Shown here: positions 17,278-25,945 of the stretch, piece after piece
Layout of the letters: each line of letters starts with the position of its first letter
How positions within the stretch are numbered: the stretch's first letter is position 1
NCBI GenBank assembly: GCA_014800535.1
Contig: JAAVFW010000008.1
Coordinates: 1 to 63,513, forward strand
DNA: 63,513 nt
Reading direction: 5' to 3'
Origin: Bacteroidales bacterium
GTDB taxonomy: Bacteria; Bacteroidota; Bacteroidia; Bacteroidales; Muribaculaceae
Made by a program: the position numbers and the translations under genes
Notes under the pieces: model-generated
Told to the model about the DNA's origin: nothing
Database searches by the model: none
What the model saw: the letters and a program-made list of their open reading frames with translations, nothing else

Positions 17278-19434
17278 ATGAAAGGAGAAGATAAAAAACT
17301 CGTACGCTTCTTTGAAGGAAGCGATAAACGCTTTATCATTCCGCTATACCAACGCAATTACGATTGGGAGATAAAGCATTGTCGACATCTGTTTTCCGAC
17401 TTAGTCAAGCTTCATGAAGAAGAGCGACGTTCGCACTTCTTCGGTAGCATAGTTACTTGTCGTACAAACGACATCAACGACGACTACCTTGTTATTGATG
17501 GACAACAGCGAATCACTACCATTTCTCTACTTCTTATCGCAATGGTAAACGCAGCCAAGGCCGGAGATCTTGCCTTTGATGATGAACGTAAGATTGAGAA
17601 AATCTATAATACATATATTATCGACGAGTATCAGGACAACGAGCGAAAGGTCAAGCTAAAGCCCATCAAAAATGACATGAAGTCTTTTGACGCATTGATA
17701 TATGACGACCCCGAAAAATATGTGCGAGAATCTAATGTTACTCGCAATTACGAATTCTTCTACAACGAGCTTAAATCTTGCACGCTTAAACTTGAAGACA
17801 TTTTCGAGTCCATCAAAAAACTTGTAGTTATAGACATCCGTCTTGAACGAGACGATGATGCTCAGTTGATTTTTGAGAGTCTTAATTCCACTGGTCTCGA
17901 CCTAAGTGAAGCAGATAAAATCCGCAATTTCCTCCTAATGTCAATGACTACGGAGCAACAAGAGGATTGCTACGAAAAATACTGGAACAAAATCGAGGTT
18001 TATACCGGCTATGACCCAACCATGTTTGTTCGTGATTTTTTAACTGTGCGAACCAAGATAATACCGAACATCGAAAATCTCTACTTCGACTTCAAGTCGT
18101 TTATAGAGCGCTATGAACTTTCACGCATGGAAGTAATGGCGGAAATGACCGAATACGCTAAATATTGGTACATCTTTTCTAATCAGAAATCCGACGACTC
18201 CAAACTAAACGTCAAGTTCCGCCAGCTCAACACCATTGAGTCCACCGTTGGAATGGCGTTCTACATGGCTTTTCTTAAATATGCCACCGATAATCAATTC
18301 ATGCCCAAAGAAATCTTTGAGGTGTTCGATCTTATTGAAGCATATTGGGCTCGACGCATAATGTGTAATTATCCGGCAAACGCAATGAATAAGGCATTTG
18401 CCACTATGCATCAAGATGTGTTGCGATTACGTGGAGAGCAGGAAGCCAAAAGTATTGAACCGTCAAAATATATTGATATTCTAAAATTTGTCTTGCTCAA
18501 ACGTCAAGGAACCGGAACCTTCCCCACCGACTTAGAAGTAGTCGAAGAGTTCAAAAAGCGCCAGATTTACCGAATTCCACAGCCCTACCGTAACTTCCTA
18601 TTTGAGCGCATGGAAAACTGTGACAATGTGGAGGGTAAATGGGAGAATATTGTCCCTCATATCAAAGATGGCTCATATACAATCGAGCATATCATGCCAC
18701 AGACGCTTACAGCTGCATGGCGTCAGCAACTGGGAGAAGACGCAGAGCGCATACACGGAGAATATCTACACACCTTTGCCAACCTTACCCTTACCGGATA
18801 TAACAGTAGTTATAGCAATAGACCATTCGAGGAAAAGAAGAAAGGATACGATTATAAGAACAAGCATATCTATGGTTTCAATGAAAGCCACTTCTCGCTT
18901 AGCAATTACATTAAAACTGTTGACCAATGGACTGAGAAAGAACTTCTTGAACGCCAAAAAATTCTACTCGATCGTTTCTTGAGGCTATGGCCGATGCCAA
19001 CCACTGACTTCAAACCTGTGGAAAAGGATACCGACCATGTGCCTTTTGACGATGAGGATACTGTATTGACCGGTCGCAAAATCATTGCTTTTTCCTATAA
19101 GGACGAACACATTAAAGTTAGTTCGTGGAAAGAGATGCTTGTAGCCGTATGTCAACTTCTGTACAAGGACTCCCCATCTTCTATGCATGTACTATGTAAC
19201 GCAAACACATGGGTTCATAACAACGCGACACCGGGGTATTCTCCGTTCGCTGATGGCTGTTATGTATTCACTTCTTGTGGTACCCCTACCAAAATATCTT
19301 GTCTTCGTTATCTGTTCAGCAAATTAAATCTCATGCCCTCAGATCTTGAGTTTGAACTTATGCCATTGACTGAATTATCTGAATCTGAGACAGCATCATC
19401 CACAGAATCCTTAAATGATTCCAACAATGAATGA
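17278..19434 (+). CDS. DUF262/DUF1524 (GmrSD-type, HNH) restriction-like protein
   Basis: A 718-residue protein joining a DUF262 domain and a DUF1524 HNH-nuclease domain, the GmrS-GmrD architecture of type IV modification-dependent restriction. DUF262 motifs: IPLYQRNYDWE (about 21-31), VIDGQQRITTISLL (about 69-82) and FESLNSTGLDLSEADKIRN. The HNH region is YTIEHIMPQTL (about 464-474) followed by ANLTLTGYNSSYSNRPF. About 130 residues beyond it form a C-terminal extension I do not recognise (HVLCNANTWVHNN), possibly for target recognition. It sits behind the DUF3990 cassette in a defence-like island. Confidence 0.85.
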   Translation: MKGEDKKLVRFFEGSDKRFIIPLYQRNYDWEIKHCRHLFSDLVKLHEEERRSHFFGSIVTCRTNDINDDYLVIDGQQRITTISLLLIAMVNAAKAGDLAFDDERKIEKIYNTYIIDEYQDNERKVKLKPIKNDMKSFDALIYDDPEKYVRESNVTRNYEFFYNELKSCTLKLEDIFESIKKLVVIDIRLERDDDAQLIFESLNSTGLDLSEADKIRNFLLMSMTTEQQEDCYEKYWNKIEVYTGYDPTMFVRDFLTVRTKIIPNIENLYFDFKSFIERYELSRMEVMAEMTEYAKYWYIFSNQKSDDSKLNVKFRQLNTIESTVGMAFYMAFLKYATDNQFMPKEIFEVFDLIEAYWARRIMCNYPANAMNKAFATMHQDVLRLRGEQEAKSIEPSKYIDILKFVLLKRQGTGTFPTDLEVVEEFKKRQIYRIPQPYRNFLFERMENCDNVEGKWENIVPHIKDGSYTIEHIMPQTLTAAWRQQLGEDAERIHGEYLHTFANLTLTGYNSSYSNRPFEEKKKGYDYKNKHIYGFNESHFSLSNYIKTVDQWTEKELLERQKILLDRFLRLWPMPTTDFKPVEKDTDHVPFDDEDTVLTGRKIIAFSYKDEHIKVSSWKEMLVAVCQLLYKDSPSSMHVLCNANTWVHNNATPGYSPFADGCYVFTSCGTPTKISCLRYLFSKLNLMPSDLEFELMPLTELSESETASSTESLNDSNNE

Positions 19435-19477
19435 TGGAACTTTACGAATAAGATATTACTACATCAACACGAAATCA

Positions 19478-19713
19478 ATGGCTCAATTATGGAATACGAA
19501 GGTATAAGATATCTACGACGACGGCCCTATGTATGACGAATGGGTGGACTTCGACTATAACGAGAGTATGGGAGATTGGTAGATCTCTTTGAGGAAACCA
19601 ACCTCTACCAATTAATTGATAATCAGAACTACTGGGTTGTCAAAGCTGAGATAATCCCGAACTATACGGTAAGCACCAATAGCCCTATTCTCCTTGAAAT
19701 AAAATACTGGTAA
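19478..19713 (+). pseudogene. Decayed small gene (nonsense plus frameshift)
   Basis: Reading from the ATG at 19478 gives MAQLWNTKV, then an in-frame TAA at codon 10, then the same frame continues DIYDDGPMYDEWVDFDYN to a TAG after GDW. Restoring one G there (GG to GGG) continues as VDLFEETNLYQLIDNQ and ends at 19711-19713. The reconstructed product would be 78 residues. I do not recognise the family. The combination of a stop and an indel indicates decay rather than a single sequencing error. Confidence 0.65.
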
Positions 19714-19727
19714 TCCGATGTTTCGAT

Positions 19728-20273
19728 ATGGACAATCAATTCTTTCAGAACCTTAAAAAAATTGCGTGTCTCTCTTCGCTTAAGGAACATGCTTCCCAAT
19801 TCTATGAGTTCGATAATGTAGTAATTATTGAAAAGAAAGATGGTAAATGGGGAGTTATAAGTAATAAGGGAGATGAAATAGTCCCCTTTGGCAAGTATGA
19901 CCTTATAGAGCCTTTCTTTATGGGACTTGCAAGGGTCAAAATCGGAGATGTTGCGGTTGGAAAGAGCGAAAACTTTGGTAAGTATCACTGGGGAATTATA
20001 AATCTATCCGGTGAAGAGGTTATCCCTGTCGAATACACTGAACTTTGGCAATTCCATCTAAAAGAGAAAACGAAGATAAGAATGGCTAAAGATGCGGAAT
20101 ATCAGTGGCTTGACCTATATGATATTGCGCCTTATCCATACAATATAAAGACTGATGCTGATGGTTGTATAATGGATGCGGAATACTTTGATCAACTTCG
20201 CGAGGATTACAGGACTGATGATATGAGTGACGCTTTTGATGGCGATCCTGATGCACTTTGGAACATTGATTAA
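19728..20273 (+). CDS. WG-repeat protein
   Basis: A 181-residue protein with WG-type beta repeats: EKKDGKWGVISNKGDEIVPF (about 40-59) and KYHWGIINLSGEEVIPVEY (about 85-103), each the Trp-Gly-(Val/Ile)-Ile pattern of the family. The C-terminus is acidic. WG proteins are common in accessory regions of Bacteroidota and usually act in protein-protein contacts; no catalytic residues are seen. It lies between two pseudogenes, which suggests gene turnover in this stretch. Confidence 0.75.
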   Translation: MDNQFFQNLKKIACLSSLKEHASQFYEFDNVVIIEKKDGKWGVISNKGDEIVPFGKYDLIEPFFMGLARVKIGDVAVGKSENFGKYHWGIINLSGEEVIPVEYTELWQFHLKEKTKIRMAKDAEYQWLDLYDIAPYPYNIKTDADGCIMDAEYFDQLREDYRTDDMSDAFDGDPDALWNID

Positions 20274-20275
20274 TT

Positions 20276-20505
20276 ATGAATATAAATGATATGGAAAGAG
20301 AAGACCTCGAAGAATATCTGTAGGCCAGAGAAAGTCAACTAACAATGTACTGTCTTCACCGATAGGTACGGGCGATTATTCTATGCCGTCTGCTGAGGAG
20401 ATAGATGAGACAATCTTCTTGAAAGACGAGATTGAAAACACAAAAAGCCTACTTGATCTCTTTGACGATGAAGATGAAATAATTAAGAAATTTTTCGGTA
20501 TATAA
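20276..20505 (+). pseudogene. Decayed small gene, unknown family
   Basis: An ATG at 20276 opens MNINDMEREDLEEYL and is interrupted by TAG. About 70 bp later another frame reads SMPSAEEIDETIFLKDEI and continues acidic to a TAA at 20505. The two acidic, helix-prone pieces look like the ends of one gene separated by frameshifts. There is no recognisable domain. It sits 5 bp before the glycosylase start. Confidence 0.45.
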
Positions 20506-20510
20506 TAACT

Positions 20511-21299
20511 ATGGCTGATATAACCAGAATTATTGCATTGATTGATAAATATCTCGATACTACGGGACTTAATCGTGTGGGAGCAAATGAAATCTCCATA
20601 TATCTGGAGAAGAATGGTGCGTTGAGCCACTCAACAAAAGCACAACCATTGCGCAAACTTTTACGCAATGGTAAAATACCTAATGCAGAGCAGCCGGGCA
20701 GCAATGGTACTTCTTGGTTCATCCGGCACTCAAATAGTAAATACACCACTGTCTCTAAGCCTACAGAAAAACCGAAGCAAATTTCTACCATTAAAGAAAC
20801 ATCATCGACAATTCTTACAGATGGTCTTGACCCAGTTGCTGATTCAGACGTGCAAATCCTGATTTTAGGAACATTGCCGGGAAAGGTGTCATTGCAAACC
20901 CAACAGTATTATGCTAATCGTACAAATCAATTTTGGAAGATTATTTCAAGCATATTTAACGACACTATGTCAGATTCTTATGCAGAACGACTAAATGTTC
21001 TTAAACAACACCATATAGCTTTGTGGGACGTTCTAAAATCAGCAAATCGAGAGAGTAGCCTTGATTCTGATATAAAAAATCCTATTGCAAATGACATTTT
21101 AGGATTCATATCAAAACATCCGAAACTTCGTGTTATAGGACTAAACGGAAGAGATGCAACGTCTTACTTTAACTCATACATAGGGGTTCATAATCTACCC
21201 GAATATATCCGTGTAGTTTCACTCCCAAGTTCAAGTTCTACAAACACTCATTTTACAATAGAGAATAAAATTGGACTTTGGAAATCGATTCTTAAATAA
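20511..21299 (+). CDS. Family-6 (hypoxanthine/uracil) DNA glycosylase with N-terminal helical domain
   Basis: Residues about 113-262 form a uracil-DNA-glycosylase fold of the DNA-deoxyinosine glycosylase group: VQILILGTLPGKVS (about 114-127), YYANRTNQFWKIISSIF, HIALWDVLKSANRESS and the C-terminal LPSSSSTNTHF. Residues 1-75 are an added domain that reads like a winged-helix or SAP-like DNA-binding module (GANEISIYLEKNGALSHSTK). The glycosylase removes deaminated bases; the extra domain and the location in a defence-like island suggest action on foreign or modified DNA, which is inference. A perfect palindrome terminator follows. Confidence 0.78.
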   Translation: MADITRIIALIDKYLDTTGLNRVGANEISIYLEKNGALSHSTKAQPLRKLLRNGKIPNAEQPGSNGTSWFIRHSNSKYTTVSKPTEKPKQISTIKETSSTILTDGLDPVADSDVQILILGTLPGKVSLQTQQYYANRTNQFWKIISSIFNDTMSDSYAERLNVLKQHHIALWDVLKSANRESSLDSDIKNPIANDILGFISKHPKLRVIGLNGRDATSYFNSYIGVHNLPEYIRVVSLPSSSSTNTHFTIENKIGLWKSILK

Positions 21300-21411
21300 T
21301 GAAACCAACAAATAACCGTAAGCAAACGGTGAAACATGTATGCTTACTTTTTATTATGGAACAATCAAGGAGACTATTTCTGTAAGCCTACGATTGTATA
21401 ACGGAATAGCG

Positions 21412-21455
21412 AAAACTCAGGGAAGATAAACAATTGTTTATCTTCCCTGAGTTTT
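21412..21455. terminator. Perfect 44-bp palindrome, bidirectional terminator
   Basis: The two 22-bp arms (AAAACTCAGGGAAGATAAAC then AA / TT and the complement) are perfectly complementary with no spacer. Located between the convergent glycosylase and exonuclease genes; A and T runs at the ends allow termination in both directions. Confidence 0.85.
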
Positions 21456-21514
21456 AACTGATTATATTCTATTTCCTAAGACGTTATTATTCTTAAGACA
21501 TTCTTACGATTCTA

Positions 21515-22003
21515 TTAAAGAAGTTTGAGGGCGATTGCAGCACAGGCTTCCGCATCGGCCAGCGCATTATGATGATTTGACAACTCAAATCCGCAGGCTG
21601 CCGCCGAGACATGCAGCTGATGACTCGGAAGTTTAAGTTTCCTTCTCGAAGCCGCAAGTGTGCAGAAGAAAGGATAATCAGGATAGGTCAGACCATATTC
21701 TGCAAGTACCGCTTTAAGGCAACTCTCATCAAACGGACGGTTGTGTGCCACCAGCGGCAAGCCGGCAATTCTGTCTTTAACCTGATTCCAAACTTCGGGA
21801 AACAGTGGCGCTCCGTCGGTGTCACGTCGGGTCAGACCATGCACAGCAGTGGTCCATTGATTGTAATAATTGGGAGTTGGTCGAATCAAGCTATAAAACT
21901 TATCGACAACCTCTCCGTTGCGCACCACAACTATTCCTACGCTACAAACGCTGCTTCGCCGACCATTTGCCGTCTCAAAGTCAATCGCTACAAAATCCTT
22001 CAT
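21515..22003 (-). CDS. DnaQ-like (DEDDh) 3'-5' exonuclease
   Basis: A 162-residue stand-alone exonuclease domain. Exo I is VAIDFETAN (Asp-Glu, about 4-12), Exo II is LVAHNRPFDESCL (about 84-96) and Exo III is HHNALADAEACA (His and Asp, about 145-156), the DEDDh arrangement of DnaQ/polymerase III epsilon. It probably trims DNA in repair; it is shorter than typical epsilon because it lacks the theta/alpha-binding tail. It lies 18 bp downstream of dxs on the same strand and is probably cotranscribed. Confidence 0.88.
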   Translation of the reverse strand: MKDFVAIDFETANGRRSSVCSVGIVVVRNGEVVDKFYSLIRPTPNYYNQWTTAVHGLTRRDTDGAPLFPEVWNQVKDRIAGLPLVAHNRPFDESCLKAVLAEYGLTYPDYPFFCTLAASRRKLKLPSHQLHVSAAACGFELSNHHNALADAEACAAIALKLL

Positions 22004-22021
22004 TTCTATTTTTCAATCCTC

Positions 22022-23794
22022 TTACTTCATTGCGCTTCTTACGCTTTCGGCAATCTGTTCTGGGGTGAGACCACATTCTTTCTGAAGGTCTGCATAATTG
22101 TATCGGTTAAGGAATTTCTTAGGTAATCCTAAATTGATAACCTTCACAGGGTCTTCTCCGAAGAATGAAGCTACTTTCTGCCCGTAACCACCGTCGATAA
22201 TTCCGTCTTCAGCTGTGATGACAAGACGGTAATCTCTCAACGAATCGAGAGTCTCAGTATCCAGTTCGGAGAGGTTTCGGGGATTGATCAGTGTGACTTC
22301 AACACCCTCTTTTGCCAAAATGTCGGCTGCTGAGGTCATGATACCAAACATTGAGCCCGCACCAATCAGAGCCACGTTTCCACCCTGACGCACAACTTCA
22401 TATTGCGGATTTGAATAATCATTCAATACCTTAATTTCAGGATTTGAAACTGCCATAGAACCCGGAGTGCGGATAACAACTCCTTTCTCTGTCTGTTTTA
22501 CAGACCAATCGAGCATCGCTTCAAATTCCTCTTTACATGTCGGAGCAAGATAGAGCAGATTGGGGATGTTGGAGAGCAATGCAATGTCAAAAAATCCAAG
22601 GTGTGTCTCGTCGTTCATTCCGAACATTGAGCCGTAGAAGACCACAAAAGTCACAGGCTGACGATTGAGGGCTACGTCCTGACTGAACTGGTCGTAGGCA
22701 CGCTGAAGGAAACTGCTTACAAATCCGACAACAGGACGTATTCCACCTTTTGCGAGTCCGCTCGCAACGTCGATTGCCGATTGTTCAGCAATGGCAACAT
22801 CAATAAACTGACTTCCGGCTGCCTGACGTCGCTCCTTGTCGAAACCAAGCACTCCCGGAGTGCCGGCTGTAATGGTGACAACTTTCTTATCTTCAGCCAT
22901 CTTATCGAGCATCTTCCTTGCAAACAGATCGCTGTAATCCTGACTTACTTCTTCAGGTGTCTCTCCATGAAGAGGTGCACCGGTTTCAAGATTAAACGGT
23001 CCGTTGTAATGGAACTCCTCTTTGTTGGATTCTGCAACCGGGAGTCCCATTCCTTTCATTGTGTTGATATGCACGACAACCGGATAATTTATATCCTTGA
23101 CAGATTTGAACATCTCTATCAGGCTGCGCATATCATTGCCATAATGCACATATCTATACGCATACCCCATTGAACGGAATAGGTTTGGTTCGGCTGTTCC
23201 GTTTGTATTCCTCAGCAATCGAAGGTCAGCATAAATGCCACCATGATTCTCGGCAATACTCATCTGATTGTCATTGACAACAACGATGAAATTAGAACCT
23301 AAGGTCGCGCCATAATCAAGACCTTCAAACGCAACACCTCCACTTAATGAGCCATCTCCGATAACGGCAATAACATTCTCCTTCTCACCTTTCAAATCGC
23401 GAGCCTTTGCCAGACCTGCTGCCAAGGCGACAGCCGATGAAGTGTGACCCAGCGAATAAAGGTCATATTCACTCTCGTCAGGATTAGTATATCCTGTTAC
23501 ATCATCATAATGAGCAGGGTCGGTAAAAGCCTTCATTCGCCCTGTAATCATTTTATGAGGGTAAGTCTGGTGGGAAACATCAAACACAATCTTATCTTTC
23601 GGTGTGTCGAAGACATAGTGAAGAGCCACCACAGCCTCTATCATGCCCAGATTCGGACCGATATGACCGCCATGAGCGGAAAGTTTCTTTAGCAATGTAC
23701 TTCTTAATTCTGCAGCAAGTTGATTCAATTCCTCCACATTCATCTCTCGGATGTCAGCGGGTGAATTAATCAAGTTTAAATCTATATCTTTCAT
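22022..23794 (-). CDS. dxs: 1-deoxy-D-xylulose-5-phosphate synthase
   Basis: A 590-residue thiamine-diphosphate enzyme that condenses pyruvate and glyceraldehyde-3-phosphate, the first step of the MEP isoprenoid pathway. Visible motifs: FDVSHQTYPHKMITGR (about 68-83), the ThDP motif VIGDGSLSGGVAFEG then VVNDNQMSIAEN, and the transketolase-like active-site Glu in DVAIAEQSAIDVASGLA. It belongs to the shorter group of Dxs proteins rather than the 620-640-residue form. The DnaQ-like exonuclease gene follows closely. Confidence 0.9.
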   Translation of the reverse strand: MKDIDLNLINSPADIREMNVEELNQLAAELRSTLLKKLSAHGGHIGPNLGMIEAVVALHYVFDTPKDKIVFDVSHQTYPHKMITGRMKAFTDPAHYDDVTGYTNPDESEYDLYSLGHTSSAVALAAGLAKARDLKGEKENVIAVIGDGSLSGGVAFEGLDYGATLGSNFIVVVNDNQMSIAENHGGIYADLRLLRNTNGTAEPNLFRSMGYAYRYVHYGNDMRSLIEMFKSVKDINYPVVVHINTMKGMGLPVAESNKEEFHYNGPFNLETGAPLHGETPEEVSQDYSDLFARKMLDKMAEDKKVVTITAGTPGVLGFDKERRQAAGSQFIDVAIAEQSAIDVASGLAKGGIRPVVGFVSSFLQRAYDQFSQDVALNRQPVTFVVFYGSMFGMNDETHLGFFDIALLSNIPNLLYLAPTCKEEFEAMLDWSVKQTEKGVVIRTPGSMAVSNPEIKVLNDYSNPQYEVVRQGGNVALIGAGSMFGIMTSAADILAKEGVEVTLINPRNLSELDTETLDSLRDYRLVITAEDGIIDGGYGQKVASFFGEDPVKVINLGLPKKFLNRYNYADLQKECGLTPEQIAESVRSAMK

Positions 23795-23970
23795 AATTTA
23801 ATATTGTTTTCAAAAAGAAATCTCTATCTGAAGATTCAAATGAATTGCTTCGTTTTGATAACAACCCGTCTCCCGATAAAGATTAATTTAAAGGTGATAA
23901 TGGTACAAAAACAGGTGATTACGGTTATTGATAAGTTATCCAATTAGCCAACTTTGTATGAATCGGGGTC

Positions 23971-24663
23971 TTAGAACTCTAACCGGAATCCACGCTGTTT
24001 CAACTCATTATATTTCTCAATATTAAAACTGTAAAGTGTTGCTTCGCGCTTGGGTGTTGGCCACACGGTCTCGTCAAGTTGATTTAAGATGTCAAGATGA
24101 TGCATTTTTTTCGCGAAGTTACGTCTGTCAAACCTAATTCCGAGAATAGACTCATAGAGAGTCTGTAACTCTCTGAGAGTAAACTTATCAGGGAGTAATT
24201 CAAAACCAATCGGATGGAAATGTATGCGTTCACGCAATCGCGCCAAAGCGTCGCGCAAGATAACGTCATGGTCAAAAGCAAGGTGCGGAATATGATCAAT
24301 AGGAAACCATTGCGCTTCCTTAGCATCATCACCACCTTTCACCTCCTGAATCTTGACGAGAGCAAGATAGGCAATGGTTATGACTCTTTCGCGCGGGTCG
24401 CGCAGGGGTTCTGAATATGTATGAAACTGCTCGATATATGAGGGTTTTAGCTGCGTTTCTTCACACAATTCGCGCAAAGCACCCTCATCAGCACTTTCAT
24501 CCATTCTAATAAAACCACCCGGAAAAGCCCACCAACCGGAATATGGCTCTCCGCCTCGTTTTACAAGTAAAACATTAAGACGAGAGCCATCAAATCCAAA
24601 TATAACACAATCGGTTGTCACTGCCGGATGAGGATACCTGTAACAATATCTCTTCTCTTCCAT
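23971..24663 (-). CDS. Nudix hydrolase with C-terminal winged-helix (NrtR-like)
   Basis: About 230 residues from MEEKRYCYRYPHPAV; two extra ATGs lie just upstream. The Nudix box is GGFIRMDESADEGALRELCE continuing to ETQL (about 48-71), with the expected Gly, Glu and Arg-Glu residues. The C-terminal about 80 residues (FTLRELQTLYESILGIRFDR, then RRNFAKKMHHLDIL) are the winged-helix domain found in NrtR-type regulators and their enzyme relatives. Whether it is an active pyrophosphohydrolase or an ADP-ribose-sensing regulator is unclear; the intact box suggests enzyme activity. Confidence 0.85.
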   Translation of the reverse strand: MEEKRYCYRYPHPAVTTDCVIFGFDGSRLNVLLVKRGGEPYSGWWAFPGGFIRMDESADEGALRELCEETQLKPSYIEQFHTYSEPLRDPRERVITIAYLALVKIQEVKGGDDAKEAQWFPIDHIPHLAFDHDVILRDALARLRERIHFHPIGFELLPDKFTLRELQTLYESILGIRFDRRNFAKKMHHLDILNQLDETVWPTPKREATLYSFNIEKYNELKQRGFRLEF

Positions 24664-24767
24664 AGTCATCACTTAAGGCACTTGCGTTAATCTAACGCCA
24701 CAAAATTAACCTTAAATTCTAAAATGACCTAATAAATCTTCTCTGATTTTTCCGGCAGTATCAAAAA

Positions 24768-25010
24768 TCAGAATTTCTTCCCTTCCCTTTCGTAAATTTC
24801 ATAGACTTTCTTCATCTCCGGATCCTGACATGACTTGTAAAGTCTGGTGACGGACTCCCTGCTCTTCATTGAGCCGCGGGCGCTTACAGAGGCACGCACC
24901 AGATCTGTTGTCTTATGTCCGGAGAAGAATGGCACATTCACTCCGTTGGTCATAGCAGAAAGCTTCCTAAACCAATAATAACCAGTAATGGAGACAGTGT
25001 CGATCTTTCT
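24768..25010 (-). pseudogene. 3' relic of a VWA-domain gene
   Basis: The encoded segment RKIDTVSITGYYWFRKLSAM followed by TNGVNVPFFSGHKTTDLVRA aligns by eye with the C-terminal third of the intact VWA protein at 33170-33991 (KIDTVTITDAPWFRELSAM, TNGVSVPFHTGYKTSELVRA). Upstream of about 25010 the similarity stops and no start codon suits a full domain. The MIDAS-containing part is absent, so this is a 5'-deleted duplicate. It links this locus to the island starting at 25.9 kb, about 8 kb away from its parent. Confidence 0.75.
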
Positions 25011-25080
25011 CTGGAGAGACTCTGACTGTGAACATATATGGAAAGAAGGTGTTAACTCCTTAGACTAACGACTTAAAAGC

Positions 25081-25851
25081 ATGCTTATACTTATCGCTGA
25101 ATCAAAGACAATGGAAACAAAAGAGGTGGATATAACCTCAGAGCTCTATGCTGCCAACATCCCTCAAGGAGAGAGCGTGGCTTCTGAAATAATGCTTCGG
25201 CTTAGGGATATGTCTATTGATGACTTAGCTACCACTGTAAAAATCAGCACATCGATGGCCTCACGTCTCCAACAGATGATATATGAATTTCCCAATAAAC
25301 GATTAGGTCTCAAAAGCATCAAGGCTTTCACCGGGGTTGTATTCCGAAATATCGACTATTCGTCACTATCATCAGATGAGAAAACGTTTGCCGACTCAAA
25401 AGTAAGAATCATATCATCTCTCTATGGCTGGCTGAAACCGTCAGACATCATTAAACCATACAGGTTTGAATACACATCGCCGGTTGCGCCTGACAATAAA
25501 CCACTTTCATCCTACTGGCGAAAGGCCGTCACAATGGCATTGATCAACACTATCCATGAAAGCGGAGAAACGGAGATTCTTGATTTGCTGCCTTCGGATG
25601 CCGCAAAATGTATCGACTGGAAACAAGTCAGAACTGAAGCTAAGGTCTGGAAAGTTGATTTCAAGGAGTTGACAGGAGAAAATGTCCGCTCCCCTCACGC
25701 CGGGAAATTAAAAGCATGCCGCGGAAAGCTTCTGCGGGAAATAATCATTAACCATTTTGAGACGATCAACGATCTCACCTCTTTTGAAAGCGATGTCATG
25801 TTTCCTATTGAAAACTACGAACATGCTGACCGATTAGGATTTTATGTATAA
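25081..25851 (+). CDS. yaaA: YaaA family peroxide-stress protein
   Basis: A 256-residue protein of the YaaA/UPF0246 family: the N-terminus MLILIAESKTM, the segment FTGVVFRNIDYSSL, SSLYGWLKPSDIIKPYRFEY and the C-terminal RGKLLREIIINHF are characteristic. In E. coli YaaA lowers intracellular iron after H2O2 stress and binds DNA. Length is normal. It is a single plus-strand gene bordered by the VWA relic on one side and the minus-strand accessory island on the other. Confidence 0.88.
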   Translation: MLILIAESKTMETKEVDITSELYAANIPQGESVASEIMLRLRDMSIDDLATTVKISTSMASRLQQMIYEFPNKRLGLKSIKAFTGVVFRNIDYSSLSSDEKTFADSKVRIISSLYGWLKPSDIIKPYRFEYTSPVAPDNKPLSSYWRKAVTMALINTIHESGETEILDLLPSDAAKCIDWKQVRTEAKVWKVDFKELTGENVRSPHAGKLKACRGKLLREIIINHFETINDLTSFESDVMFPIENYEHADRLGFYV

Positions 25852-25890
25852 GCACCCCGTCCCCCATTATTAGACTCCATTCCCTAATAT

Positions 25891-25922
25891 TTGTTAACGC
25901 TGAGATGGTCAAGCGTTAACAA
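25891..25922. terminator. Inverted repeat between yaaA and the accessory island
   Basis: Arms TTGTTAACGCT and AGCGTTAACAA around a 10-nt loop; pairing can extend outward (ATTATT/AATAAT and C/G runs). It lies between convergent genes and lacks a T run, so it may be an extended bidirectional terminator. Confidence 0.6.
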
Positions 25923-25945
25923 ATAATGGTGAACGGGGGGCTTAG

